Below, one piece after another: positions 32,623 to 42,324 of a DNA stretch of 44,636 nucleotides; within the stretch, counting starts at the first letter, position 1, and each line of letters starts with the position of its first letter. The stretch comes from Leptolyngbyaceae cyanobacterium (GTDB taxonomy: Bacteria; Cyanobacteriota; Cyanobacteriia; Cyanobacteriales; Aerosakkonemataceae): assembly GCA_036703985.1 (NCBI GenBank), contig DATNQN010000105.1, positions 1 through 44,636 on the forward strand, given 5' to 3'. Made by a program: the position numbers and the translations under genes. Below the pieces are notes generated by a model that did no database searches, was not told where the DNA came from, and saw nothing but the letters and a program-made list of their open reading frames with translations.

Positions 32623-34578
32623 ATGTGGGTGCGGGTGTGGATGGCAAAACCCCAATTGGTAGAATTACTTATGATCGGAATTCCCATCAAGTCTTGGCGT
32701 TATTCGATCGCAGTTAGCTTACTAGCGGTTTCTTATTTCCTCAGCGGACATTTAATCACTTTAATTCCCGGCATAGACAGAGAGGTTGTTCCGATTTGGC
32801 CACCAACCGGAATCAACCTAGCGGCACTCGCATTATTTGGGTGGCAGATATGGCCTGGTATAGTATTAGGTCATCTTGTTTTACATTTAGTTCATGGCTG
32901 GTCTTGGACGATTTCTTCTGGCATCGCCATTATCGTTACCCTACAAACTCTCCTGGCACTAAAATTACTCCGCCGCTTTTCGTTTCATCCCGCTTTAAAT
33001 CGCTTGCGAGATGTTTTGGGTCTGGTAACGGTGGCAGGGCCATTATCTTCTTTATTCGGTGCTACTCTGGCTGTTACATTTAGTAGCGCGATCGGTACGC
33101 TATCTTGGGGAGAGTTCGGTGAAAAATGGTGGAATTGGTGTTTGGGAGATGCGATCGCAATTTTAATCATCACACCATTTTTATTAGTATGGAGTACCGC
33201 AATTTTTGCGTGTAATAATCATCCTCAACAATCTCCCATCGAAAAGTTACCTAATTATATAAAACTTAAAAAATATCCATCAAAGACTATTGAATTTCTT
33301 CTTTGGTTATGCTTATTGATAATTGCTAGTTGGATAATCTTTGGGTTAGAAATTAGCAATGATATGGCTAATTATCCCTTAGAATATCTACCATTTCCTT
33401 TTTTGATTTGGGCGGCCTTTCGATTCGGACAACCAGGAACTACCCTCGCCAATTTTTTGATTTCTTGTATTGGACTTTGGGGAATCGTCCACAGTCAAAG
33501 TCCCTTTTCACAACAAAATCATGATAATATCAACAACACTATTCTCTATTTACAAGCTTTTATCGGTATTGAAGCACTGACGGGTTTGCTATTGGCAGCG
33601 ACTGTCAACGAACGAAGTCAGTCAGAAAACCGATTTCGCGAACTCGCCCAAACTCTTGAGTTAAAAGTTCAAGAAAGAACCTCTGAGTTAGAACAAAAAA
33701 ATCAAGAGTTGGCCACATCTTTTCGGAATTTACAACAAACGCAACAACAATTAATTCAAGCTGAAAAAATGTCTAGTCTGGGGCAATTAGTGGCGGGCAT
33801 TGCCCATGAAATTAACAATCCAGTTAACTTTATTTATGCTAATTTAAATTATGTTAACGAATATACCCAGCAATTATTGGATTTAATTGATATTTACCAA
33901 GGAGAAAGTCCCGATCGCGATCGGGAAATCAAAGAACTAATTGCAGAAATAGACTTACCATTTTTAAAAGAGGATCTTGTCAAAATAATTTCTTCGATGA
34001 GAGGAGGAACGGAACGCATCCGCGATATAGTAATATCCCTGCGAAATTTCTCGCGACTGGATGAATCGGAAACCAAGCCCGTCGATATTCATGAAGGAAT
34101 TGAAAGTACTTTATTGATTTTACAAAATCGGCTGAAAGGACAGGAAAATTTTCCAGCGATCGAAGTAATTAAAGACTTTGCTAAATTACCATTAGTGGAT
34201 TGCTATGCCGGTCAATTAAATCAGGTATTTATCAATATTATTAATAATGCAATTGATGCGATCGAGCAAAAGCACGAAGAAATCTTTTATGAAAGACAAA
34301 AAGCCGAGCCGGGAATAATTAAAATTTCCACTGGCTTGCTCGACCAAGAAATGGTGAAGATCGAAATTTACGATAATGGAATTGGCATGACGAAGGAGGT
34401 AATAACACGTATTTTCGATCCGTTTTTCACGACTAAAGATGTGGGCAAAGGTACTGGCTTGGGATTGTCTGTTAGTTATCAAATTATCGTGGAAAAACAT
34501 CGAGGAAAGCTTGAGTGCATTTCTAAATTAGGTGAAGGGACTACTTTCCAGATGATGATTCCGATTCGGTTTCGCTAA
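32623..34578 (+). CDS. MASE1-domain sensor histidine kinase, first of a pair
   Basis: A membrane histidine kinase of about 651 residues. The N-terminal half is a MASE1 sensory domain with about eight hydrophobic helices, including WPPTGINLAALALFGWQIWPG and the WWNWCLGDAIAI segment. A coiled coil (about 345-380) leads to the transmitter with H395 in GIAHEINNPVNF, N box NQVFINIINNAIDAI, G1 DNGIGM and G2 GKGTGLGLS. There is no PAS or receiver domain. The start is uncertain: ATG 32623 is chosen because of GAAGAGG at 32604-32610, but 32503, 32641 and 32671 are possible; 32503 would overlap tldD. The kinase at 34849 is its paralogue. Confidence 0.92.
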   Translation: MWVRVWMAKPQLVELLMIGIPIKSWRYSIAVSLLAVSYFLSGHLITLIPGIDREVVPIWPPTGINLAALALFGWQIWPGIVLGHLVLHLVHGWSWTISSGIAIIVTLQTLLALKLLRRFSFHPALNRLRDVLGLVTVAGPLSSLFGATLAVTFSSAIGTLSWGEFGEKWWNWCLGDAIAILIITPFLLVWSTAIFACNNHPQQSPIEKLPNYIKLKKYPSKTIEFLLWLCLLIIASWIIFGLEISNDMANYPLEYLPFPFLIWAAFRFGQPGTTLANFLISCIGLWGIVHSQSPFSQQNHDNINNTILYLQAFIGIEALTGLLLAATVNERSQSENRFRELAQTLELKVQERTSELEQKNQELATSFRNLQQTQQQLIQAEKMSSLGQLVAGIAHEINNPVNFIYANLNYVNEYTQQLLDLIDIYQGESPDRDREIKELIAEIDLPFLKEDLVKIISSMRGGTERIRDIVISLRNFSRLDESETKPVDIHEGIESTLLILQNRLKGQENFPAIEVIKDFAKLPLVDCYAGQLNQVFINIINNAIDAIEQKHEEIFYERQKAEPGIIKISTGLLDQEMVKIEIYDNGIGMTKEVITRIFDPFFTTKDVGKGTGLGLSVSYQIIVEKHRGKLECISKLGEGTTFQMMIPIRFR

Positions 34579-34666
34579 AGGACGATCGCATCTGCTACTC
34601 TACCAGTAGTGCATTTGGCAAAACAGAAACAAGAATTCAGTTTACTTAAATTAACCGGAGAGTCTG

Positions 34667-34762
34667 ATGAAAATCACTGCTCTCAATCTGAGACTTACCG
34701 ATAATTTTCTTAATCGACACGGAATCAGAGCAGGGAGTATTGGGAAAGATAGATATAGATAG
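34667..34762 (+). CDS. Possible 31-residue leader peptide before the second MASE1 kinase
   Basis: ATG 34667 has CGGAGAG at 34655-34661, one of the better ribosome binding sites in this part of the window, and opens a 31-codon frame ending at a TAG (34760-34762). The sequence is not similar to anything I know. It may be a leader peptide or a chance frame. Confidence 0.3.
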   Translation: MKITALNLRLTDNFLNRHGIRAGSIGKDRYR

Positions 34763-34848
34763 CTCCCTTAGCTTCCAGCTTCTAGCCTATAGCCAAATTT
34801 ATTTTGTCAATGTGCATCTTTTCTCTCAAACTGCCCAGGATCGGGAAA

Positions 34849-37101
34849 ATGCCAATAAACTTTTGGCGGTACTCAGTCACGGTTGTAACACTGGCGGCGA
34901 TCTACGGTATGACAGGAAAATTGGCATTATTGATGCCCAGTATGATACCGCAGGTAACGCTGCTTTATCCGCCAGCCGGAATTAGTCAAGCTGTACTTTT
35001 TCTTTTCGGACTGCGAATGTTTCCCGGTGTAATGCTGGGGGATTTCTTAATTTCTTTATCGATCGGTTTTCCGAGCAAAGTCGCAATAGCTATGGGTGCG
35101 ATCGCCAGCTTGCAAGCGATCGTCGGTGTGATGCTGCTGCGGCGCTGGGGCGTCAAACCATATTTGGAGCATCCTCAAGATGTCCTGAAATTAGTTACTG
35201 TCTCGGCAATTTTGTCAACTACGATCGGCCCTACTCTAGGCGTATCTCTACTTTGTTACAGTCAAATTCAGCCTTGGAGTAATTTTGGTACAGCTTGGTG
35301 GAATTGGTGGGTAGGAGATGGCATGGGTGTTTTGATCGTCATGCCACTATTATTGATTTGGTGTAGCCAAAATCAAACCGCACGTTCCTATTGGTCTGAG
35401 ATTCGCCAGCAACCACAAAGGTACGTAGATGGAGGAATATTACTGATTTTATTGACGATCGTGAGTTGGGTAGTATTTACATCTCTTAAAGGAACTGCGA
35501 TCGCAAATTATCCCCTCGAATATTTACCTTTACCGCTAATCATTTGGATCGCCTTTCGATTCGCACAAAGGGGAACCGTCCTAGCCATTTTCATCGTATC
35601 TGGAATTGCTTTTTGGGGAGCCGCACAAGGCATTGGCCCTTTTTTACACCATAATACTAATCCAACTAACGCGATTCTTTATCTGCAAGTTTTCATCCTA
35701 GTTATTAGCGTCACTGCCCTACTTTTAGGTGCCTCGGTTGCCGAACGCCAACAAGTAGAAGAATCTTTGCGATCCAGCCAAGCCAGTCTATCAGAAGCAC
35801 AGCGGATCGCCCATTTAGGCAGTTGGAACTTTGATTTAATCAAACAACAATTATCTTGGTCTGACGAATTTTATCGGATTTTAGGATACGCTCCCCAAGC
35901 ATTTACGCCCAACCAACAATCTTTTTTTAAAATAGTGCATCCAGAAGATTATTATTCGGTTAAACAGTCTGTCAAAGAAGCTTTAAAATACCAAAAATGT
36001 TACGCGATTAACTATCGCATCATTCGTCCGGATGGGGAAGAAAGAATCGTGCGAGAACAAGCAGAAATTATTCTAAATCAAGCCGGTAAAGCAATTAACA
36101 TTACCGGAACTGTACAAGACATTACCAAACAAAAACGAATAGAACAAGCATTGGTAGAATCGGAATCCAGATTAATGGAACTAGCCCATAACTTAGATCG
36201 GAAAGTGCGGGAAAGAACAGAAGAATTACAGATCAAAAACCAAGAATTAGCCGCTTCCCTGAAAACGCTCCAGGAAACACAACAGCAGCTAATTCAATCT
36301 GAAAAAATGTCTTCTTTAGGAAACTTAGTAGCTGGGATCGCTCATGAAATAAACAATCCCGTTAACTTTATTTATGGTAACCTCAGCCATACCCGCGAAT
36401 ATAGCAAAGCTTTGTTTGATTTAATAGAACTATACCAAGAAGAATATCAAAACAATAGCGATCGGATCGAAGATTACGTCGAAGATATTGATTTAGAATT
36501 CATCAAAATTGACCTACCAAAAATTTTAACTTCCATGCAGGCAGGGGCCGATCGCATCCGGCAAATTGTTTTATCTTTACGCAATTTTTCTCGCCTTGAC
36601 GAAGCACAAATGAAACCAGTAGACATTCATGACGGCATTGAAAGTACGTTATTACTGTTACAACAGCGTCTGAAAGGTTTTCAAGGCAATAGTAGTATTA
36701 ACATAGTCAAATTATATGAAAAATTACCCCTAATAGAATGTTACCCTGGAGAGTTAAATCAAGTATTTATGAATCTATTAGTTAATGCGATCGATGCAAT
36801 TGAAGCTGTACCAGAATCAAAAAAGCAATCAGGGGTAATTACCATCCAAACTCAAATGCTGAAATCTGAGAGAGTGCTAATTAAAATCAGCGATACTGGT
36901 ATGGGAATGACCAAGGATATCAAAGCTCGCATTTTCGATCCTTTTTTTACTACCAAGCCAGTTGGAAGAGGTACGGGATTAGGACTTTCCATTAGCTACC
37001 AAATTATTGTCGAACATCATAGAGGCCAGCTAAAATGTCTGTCAGAACCAGGAAAAGGCACTGAGTTACAAATCGAAATTCCTCTCCGACAAAGTGTTTA
37101 G
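34849..37101 (+). CDS. MASE1-PAS sensor histidine kinase, second of a pair
   Basis: A membrane kinase of about 750 residues. The MASE1 domain (about 5-300) contains LLYPPAGISQAVLFLFGLRMFPG and AWWNWWVGDGMGVLIVMPL, matching the first kinase. A PAS domain with PAC motif (about 315-430) follows, absent in its neighbour, then a coiled coil and the transmitter with H499 in GIAHEINNPVNF, N box NQVFMNLLVNAIDAI, G1 DTGMGM and G2 GRGTGLGLS. ATG 34849 has AGGA eight bases upstream; earlier in-frame starts at 34804 and 34810 exist. It probably arose by duplication of the first kinase plus gain or loss of a PAS. The signal and partner regulator are unknown. Confidence 0.92.
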   Translation: MPINFWRYSVTVVTLAAIYGMTGKLALLMPSMIPQVTLLYPPAGISQAVLFLFGLRMFPGVMLGDFLISLSIGFPSKVAIAMGAIASLQAIVGVMLLRRWGVKPYLEHPQDVLKLVTVSAILSTTIGPTLGVSLLCYSQIQPWSNFGTAWWNWWVGDGMGVLIVMPLLLIWCSQNQTARSYWSEIRQQPQRYVDGGILLILLTIVSWVVFTSLKGTAIANYPLEYLPLPLIIWIAFRFAQRGTVLAIFIVSGIAFWGAAQGIGPFLHHNTNPTNAILYLQVFILVISVTALLLGASVAERQQVEESLRSSQASLSEAQRIAHLGSWNFDLIKQQLSWSDEFYRILGYAPQAFTPNQQSFFKIVHPEDYYSVKQSVKEALKYQKCYAINYRIIRPDGEERIVREQAEIILNQAGKAINITGTVQDITKQKRIEQALVESESRLMELAHNLDRKVRERTEELQIKNQELAASLKTLQETQQQLIQSEKMSSLGNLVAGIAHEINNPVNFIYGNLSHTREYSKALFDLIELYQEEYQNNSDRIEDYVEDIDLEFIKIDLPKILTSMQAGADRIRQIVLSLRNFSRLDEAQMKPVDIHDGIESTLLLLQQRLKGFQGNSSINIVKLYEKLPLIECYPGELNQVFMNLLVNAIDAIEAVPESKKQSGVITIQTQMLKSERVLIKISDTGMGMTKDIKARIFDPFFTTKPVGRGTGLGLSISYQIIVEHHRGQLKCLSEPGKGTELQIEIPLRQSV

Positions 37102-37127
37102 TCTAGATGTAGTGGGTAGTGGTTAGT

Positions 37128-37150
37128 GGGTAGTAGGTAAGCTGCTACCC
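37128..37150 (+). terminator. Hairpin after the second MASE1 kinase
   Basis: GGGTAGTAG (37128-37136) pairs with CTGCTACCC (37142-37150) with one T-G wobble, around a 5-nt loop, about 25 bp after the stop codon. AT-rich sequence follows but no long T-run, so its strength is uncertain. Confidence 0.5.
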
Positions 37151-37262
37151 ATTTAAAAAAGCAGGTTTAGGCTGACAAGGAGATGGAGAACCAACAGACA
37201 ATGGTGAAATTTAACCCTTCAGCCTTTATCCTTCATCATTTACTCTTCATAAAGAGGTATTT

Positions 37263-38117
37263 ATGATCTCAAATCAAACAAATTCAATTTCCTTAGTTTG
37301 GGAACTTATCGTCAAAAATAGCGGCTGGATGGCTTGGAATTCCTTCTTAGCCTTATTGCCGTTTGCTTTGAGTATTTGGCTATTTTGCAAACCTCGATCG
37401 CGTACTTACTGGTGGTGGATTCCTTTGGTGCTTTTAGCTACTTTCTTGCCAAAAGCACCGTTTATTTTTCAGTATGTAATTCGTTTCATCCGCGATAATA
37501 TCACCAATTATGTAGTTTGGGCAATTACTTTAGTTTTGATCGTATTAGATCTGTGGCTGTTACGCACTCCCAAATCCCGTTCTTTTTTCTGGTGGCTGGG
37601 ATTCTTAGTTTTTATCGCTTTTTTGCCCAATGCTCCCTATGTTTTAACCGATATCATTCACTTAATTGAAGATATTCAAGCGGGCTATTCAGTCTGGATA
37701 ATTACCCTAGTTCTGATCCCCCAGTATTTATTGTTCATCATTGTAGGTTTTGAAGCTTATGTTCTATCTTTAATTAATTTAGGCCAATACTTGCAAAAAC
37801 AAGGATGGGGTAAATTAATTCCGGCGGTTGAGTTAGGAATTCATGCCTTAAGTGCAATTGGAATTTATTTAGGTAGATTTCTCCGATTTAATAGCTGGGA
37901 TTTAGTGACGGAATTGGATAATGTTGCTGGCAGCATAGTAGATGATTTAACCGAGAAACGCCCCTTCATAATTACTTTAATTACTTTTGTAGTGATTACT
38001 GGTTTGTATTGGCTGATGAAACAAGTCAGTTTAGGAATCATGCTCAAAAGTAATCTAAAAACATCTATCGATATTGATGAAGAAACGGCTAATCATGAAT
38101 CTCAAGTTTCTCAGTAA
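37263..38117 (+). CDS. DUF1361 membrane protein with internal duplication
   Basis: A 284-residue integral membrane protein with seven to eight helices. Its second half carries the DUF1361 signature FLPNAPYVLTDIIHL (120-134). The first half repeats the same unit: FLPKAP at 61-66 against FLPNAP at 120-125, and WAITLVLI at 86-93 against WIITLVLI at 145-152, both offset by exactly 59 residues without gaps. A typical DUF1361 protein has one such unit, so this protein looks lengthened by an internal duplication. Family function is unknown. It is the last gene of a rightward run and faces the convergent PEP-synthase-like gene. Confidence 0.87.
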   Translation: MISNQTNSISLVWELIVKNSGWMAWNSFLALLPFALSIWLFCKPRSRTYWWWIPLVLLATFLPKAPFIFQYVIRFIRDNITNYVVWAITLVLIVLDLWLLRTPKSRSFFWWLGFLVFIAFLPNAPYVLTDIIHLIEDIQAGYSVWIITLVLIPQYLLFIIVGFEAYVLSLINLGQYLQKQGWGKLIPAVELGIHALSAIGIYLGRFLRFNSWDLVTELDNVAGSIVDDLTEKRPFIITLITFVVITGLYWLMKQVSLGIMLKSNLKTSIDIDEETANHESQVSQ

Positions 38118-38159
38118 TTAGTAAGATTAACAATTAATATTCGCTGGTTGACTACTTGT

Positions 38160-40643
38160 TTAATTGTTAATTTCTTTTCTGGCAGCTTCTAAAAGTAAAC
38201 GCTGTTCGGCACGAGCAATGTAACTATAGGTGCGCTCGACTGCATCTAAGCTTACAGAAATTGAAGTAATTCCCCATCGTACTAAACAGTCGATTAATTC
38301 GGGATGCTGCACTGGTGCTTGACCGCAAATAGCACAAGGAATCCCGATTTTGTTAGCAGTTTGAATTAATTGGAACATAGCCGTCATCACTGCCGGATGT
38401 CGTTCATCAAACACCGTGGCCATTTCAGCGCGATCGCGATCGACACCTAACAACAACTGAGTGAGATCGTTACTGCCAATACTGATTCCTCTTACCCCAG
38501 CTTTCACGTAATCTGGTAACAAAAATAGTACGGAAGGAACTTCTGCCACGATCCATAGTTGAAAACCGGAATGGTTCAACAAACCAACATCTGCAACTCG
38601 TTTTTGGCAAAAAGAAAACTCTTCTACCGTGCGAACAAAGGGTAAAATTAACCGCACGTTGGTGTAGCCTAATTGGTAAACTCTCACAAGTGCCGCTAAT
38701 TCTACATCGAATAAACTAGGGTCTTGCATATAGCTGAAAGTGCCTCGCATCCCTAGCATGGGATTATTTTCCCTCGGAGAAAACGATGCTAAAGATAGAA
38801 ATTCATGAGAACGCCAATCTAAAGAGCGATAAAAAATCGGACGAGGCGCAAAAGCACTGGCAAAGTGATAAACGTTTTCCGAGATTAGTTCTATTAAGCG
38901 TTGCTTTTTTCCCTGAGATAACCACTTATTCGGGTGTTGTCCTTCCAGAATTTCCAGCATCATCAGTTCCGATCGCAATAATCCTACCCCATCTACTGGT
39001 AAACTGGCAGCCCGCTCTACCGTACTAGGCTGACTTAAATTAACCATTAGTTGAGTAGCGATCGGAAATTGCGGCAAGGGATAACTAATCGGCTGAGAAG
39101 CAATCTTTACTTCTCTGTACTGAGGATATTCGTTCTCAGATGAATTCCCCGTTCTACTTCTTTCCTCGCGATCCGCACTGACACTTTCCATTGTCTCTTG
39201 TCCGAATCCTTTAATATTATCAGGAAAACCGATTTGCTGTTTGTTTAGCAAACAAATTTCTCCCCGATCGCCATCTACCAATATCGGTTGTCCGGACTCA
39301 ATTAAATTAGTAGCATTTTTAACGCCAACTACAGAAGGAATTCCCAGTTCTCTGGCAATAATAGCTGCATGACAAGTCATCCCACCTTGTTCTGCTACTA
39401 TGCCGACGGCTTGTTTGATTAAAGGCAGCCAATCGGGAGTAATGCTTTTTACTACTAATACTTTGTTAGCCAGAATAGTTTCATAGTTATGGCTGAAATT
39501 AGCGATCGTTTCTGCCGGTGCTAAAGCCCTACCGCCAGAAGCACCAATTCCCCTCAAAATAGTAGGGGGTGAGACGATTAAGGACTCAGAAGGTAAATTT
39601 AGCGGCTCGATTTTATCTTCTGGCTCTATTAATATTCCCTTTTCTTCAGCTAGTAAAATTTGCGTGATATAAACTTGGGCTGTCGAGCTATCAGAATCCT
39701 CCGTTGAAACGATCCACTCTAATGTAAATTCACCGCTTAATTCTGCCCCCAGCCGTTGAGTCAACAGGATGATTTTTTTCAGGAGTTCTTCTGTCAGGGC
39801 ATAGTGTTTTTGTTGTTCTTCGTCGAGCAGATAAGTTTTTAGAAGGGGAATTTCTTCGTACTTATTTTCAACTAGCTGGGCGCTTGGCAATTCCTCTAAA
39901 CTATAAACTAACGTTTTGTTACCGAGAGCTTGGGTTAAAACTTCACCGCTTTCTGGTTGTACTCGGTAGTAATCTGGCAACACTTCTCCTTTTACTAAAG
40001 CGATTCCCAATCCTTGAGTAGCTTGTACTTCCCATATATTTGAATGAGCGTGCAACACGCCCGAAGCGGAACAATTGAGGAGGGGTTGTACTAAAATAGC
40101 CAAGTTAACGTTCTGTAGTTCGATATTATTCCGTCGCCAGTACAGCAAGCTTCTAGCTCTAAATAATTCTGCCCAAACTCGCTTGACGGTGGAAGTAATT
40201 GCCTCGTTAGTGCAATTACAAATATGAGCTTGCAGGAGTCCGGAAATTTTCACGCCATTAGGTAGGGCTAAAGAAGGGCGCAGGATTAGCGCTGGTGCTT
40301 CTAAATATGATGGCAGCGCAGAAACGATCGCTTGCCACTTGGGAGGTAAAGCCGCATTTAAAATTCCCTGCCGAATTGCTTTGGCTACCAGTTGCAACTG
40401 TCGGGGGTTATTTACATCCAGGTGCAGGGAAGAGTTTGCTAAATCGGCAAATAACGGGTCTATCCAATCGATCGTTTCCAAAAATTCCCGCAATGCCGGT
40501 GCTGGTATCGTAAAACCGGGGATTACCGGATAACCCCTCTGCACCAAGAAGCTTAAGTAAAACGCTTTTTCACCCACTTCGGAGCGAGCGGCTGGTTGAA
40601 TTTGGTCAAGCCAGAGTAAGTCATCCACGGATTTGTACAACAA
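38160..40643 (-). CDS. PEP synthase-like enzyme with degenerate ATP-binding half
   Basis: An 827-residue protein with the three-part layout of phosphoenolpyruvate synthase. The swivelling phosphohistidine domain is intact, GGMTCHAAIIARELGIPSVVG with H425. The C-terminal PEP/pyruvate barrel is well conserved (GLLRSELMMLE, ENNPMLGMRGTF, ILPFVRTVEEF, SIGSNDLTQLLLGVDRDRAE, CAICGQAP). The N-terminal ATP-grasp half keeps only the outline: the usual RSSATAEDLP segment is replaced by RPSLALPNG (about 122-130), and the FTxDP segment by HAHSN. It may therefore use PEP-side chemistry without normal ATP binding, or be a regulatory relative. It is a single gene in its own unit. Confidence 0.85.
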   Translation of the reverse strand: MLYKSVDDLLWLDQIQPAARSEVGEKAFYLSFLVQRGYPVIPGFTIPAPALREFLETIDWIDPLFADLANSSLHLDVNNPRQLQLVAKAIRQGILNAALPPKWQAIVSALPSYLEAPALILRPSLALPNGVKISGLLQAHICNCTNEAITSTVKRVWAELFRARSLLYWRRNNIELQNVNLAILVQPLLNCSASGVLHAHSNIWEVQATQGLGIALVKGEVLPDYYRVQPESGEVLTQALGNKTLVYSLEELPSAQLVENKYEEIPLLKTYLLDEEQQKHYALTEELLKKIILLTQRLGAELSGEFTLEWIVSTEDSDSSTAQVYITQILLAEEKGILIEPEDKIEPLNLPSESLIVSPPTILRGIGASGGRALAPAETIANFSHNYETILANKVLVVKSITPDWLPLIKQAVGIVAEQGGMTCHAAIIARELGIPSVVGVKNATNLIESGQPILVDGDRGEICLLNKQQIGFPDNIKGFGQETMESVSADREERSRTGNSSENEYPQYREVKIASQPISYPLPQFPIATQLMVNLSQPSTVERAASLPVDGVGLLRSELMMLEILEGQHPNKWLSQGKKQRLIELISENVYHFASAFAPRPIFYRSLDWRSHEFLSLASFSPRENNPMLGMRGTFSYMQDPSLFDVELAALVRVYQLGYTNVRLILPFVRTVEEFSFCQKRVADVGLLNHSGFQLWIVAEVPSVLFLLPDYVKAGVRGISIGSNDLTQLLLGVDRDRAEMATVFDERHPAVMTAMFQLIQTANKIGIPCAICGQAPVQHPELIDCLVRWGITSISVSLDAVERTYSYIARAEQRLLLEAARKEINN

Positions 40644-40917
40644 AGTGCTATCTATATTTAATTTCTTAATATTTATTTTCTCTTTATATTCGATCGCTTT
40701 TCCTTAACAAGCAGCATAATCTTTCTATACATGGCATAAAATATTCGGTGCTCGACTTACTTCAGGACAATTCGAGCGGTAGATTTGGTTTATTGGTAAG
40801 GATTTCCAGGTTAGAAGGCCGGAGAGTGACGATCTTATTCTTGTTTTAGAAGCATTAGCAATGTAATTTGCTTGTAATTGGTTCTTTCCTCACTTTGATA
40901 CGGGAGAAATATTTTCA

Positions 40918-41289
40918 ATGCTAAGACCGCTTAATTTTTTCTTGATTTTCTTAACTTGTTTAGCGCTGGTTTTATTCAGCTTGCAGAACACCGAACCTGT
41001 CACGATTAAACTTGTTAATGGGATTGACATAAAAGCACCTTTGTGCATAGAAACGATCGGCACATTGGGGTTGGGAGCTTTTTTGGCGTGGCTTTTTAGC
41101 GTCTGGGCTAGATTTTCGCGATCGGTTGACGCTTGGAAACTCAACCGGGAACTGCGCCAAAAAAATAGCAAAATCCAACAACTAGAAAAAGACCTCGAAC
41201 AATACAAAGTAGAAACAACCGAAAAAAAAGCCGAACTACCACCCGCCTCTGAACCACTGACAGAAGCAACTTCAAGCAACGTAAGTTAA
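40918..41289 (+). CDS. LapA-domain (DUF1049) membrane protein
   Basis: A 123-residue protein with an N-terminal helix (about 5-23), the conserved FSLQNTEPVTIKL segment, a second helix (about 45-66) and a coiled-coil, charged C-terminus (about 75-110). This is the LapA/DUF1049 layout; in E. coli LapA and LapB regulate lipopolysaccharide assembly, but the cyanobacterial homologues are uncharacterised. Start context is GGGAGAAATATTTTCAATG. It is followed 135 bp later by scpA. Confidence 0.87.
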   Translation: MLRPLNFFLIFLTCLALVLFSLQNTEPVTIKLVNGIDIKAPLCIETIGTLGLGAFLAWLFSVWARFSRSVDAWKLNRELRQKNSKIQQLEKDLEQYKVETTEKKAELPPASEPLTEATSSNVS

Positions 41290-41424
41290 ACTGGCTCGAT
41301 AATAGTAGGGTGTGGGATGGAGGGGCGCACCGATGTGGGATACTCCTGACGCTCCAGCAAATTTTTTACTTCATCCTTCATCCTTCATCCTTTTCCCCTG
41401 CACCCCTACCCCTGCACCTAATCA

Positions 41425-42324
41425 ATGAACGGACAAGCTTATCCGAAGGACACTCCAGCCGCATATGCGATCGCGTTATTAATCGATCTAGCCCAACGGG
41501 GAGAAATCGACCCTTGGGACGTACAGGTAATTGAAGTAATCGATCGCTGTTTGAGCGAACTGATCGCTTTAACGGAAATCCAGCCAGGAGTAGGTATTGC
41601 CGACTTATCCCAATCCGGACAAGCTTTTGTCGATGCGTCCCTGCTGGTACTACTCAAAGCCAACACCTTAGAGCAGTTGAATGCAGAAGAAGAAAATAGC
41701 GACTCTAATCAACCAGAGGAAGAATGGTTGGATGGGGAAGACTGGGAAAGCGAAACTGGATTACCCAGAAATTTGGAGCGACAGCTAAGGCGACGCCCAT
41801 CCGCCCAACCTCCTACTTATCGACGAGTTACCCTGCAAGAGTTAATCGAACAATTGCAGTTAGTAGCAGCTGCGATCGAAAAAAAATCACCCCGTACCCG
41901 CACCAGCACCAGTCGTTCGCAGTCTCGCACCCAAGTCATGCGAGCAGCTTTAGAGTTAGTTCATCAAGAAAACTCTCTAGAAATTGCTGGCGAACTAGAA
42001 CAATTTTTGCTAAATTATTATTCCAAGTTAACCGGAGCAGAAAATTGGCTCGATTTAGAGCAATTACTGTTAATCTGGGCGCAGAGAAGAATTAATGAAA
42101 CAAAAGAGCCAATTATTCCCAATGATAATACAGATACCCAACCACCTGAGATAGAGAGTGATAATTCGGCTCTTTCAGAAGCTTTAAACCATTATCCTTC
42201 ATTAAAAGCGCAACTACACGATCGGGTGGGCATTTTCTGGGCGCTGCTACTATTGTCCGCACAATCCAAAGTAGAGTTAGTGCAAGAAGAATTTTATCAG
42301 GACTTAAAAATTCGCGCTATTTAA
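41425..42324 (+). CDS. scpA: Segregation and condensation protein A
   Basis: A 299-residue kleisin that joins SMC and ScpB in the bacterial condensin complex organising the chromosome. The N-terminal ScpA pattern AIALLIDLAQRGEIDPWDVQVIEVIDRCL is clear, followed by the FVDASLLVLLKANTLEQ segment that binds SMC. The middle is long and acidic with a Ser/Arg-rich stretch (about 150-170). The C-terminal winged-helix segment (FWALLLLSAQSKVELVQEEFYQDLKI) is intact. The start has no good Shine-Dalgarno sequence. It is followed by the sugar-nucleotide gene in the same direction. Confidence 0.93.
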   Translation: MNGQAYPKDTPAAYAIALLIDLAQRGEIDPWDVQVIEVIDRCLSELIALTEIQPGVGIADLSQSGQAFVDASLLVLLKANTLEQLNAEEENSDSNQPEEEWLDGEDWESETGLPRNLERQLRRRPSAQPPTYRRVTLQELIEQLQLVAAAIEKKSPRTRTSTSRSQSRTQVMRAALELVHQENSLEIAGELEQFLLNYYSKLTGAENWLDLEQLLLIWAQRRINETKEPIIPNDNTDTQPPEIESDNSALSEALNHYPSLKAQLHDRVGIFWALLLLSAQSKVELVQEEFYQDLKIRAI

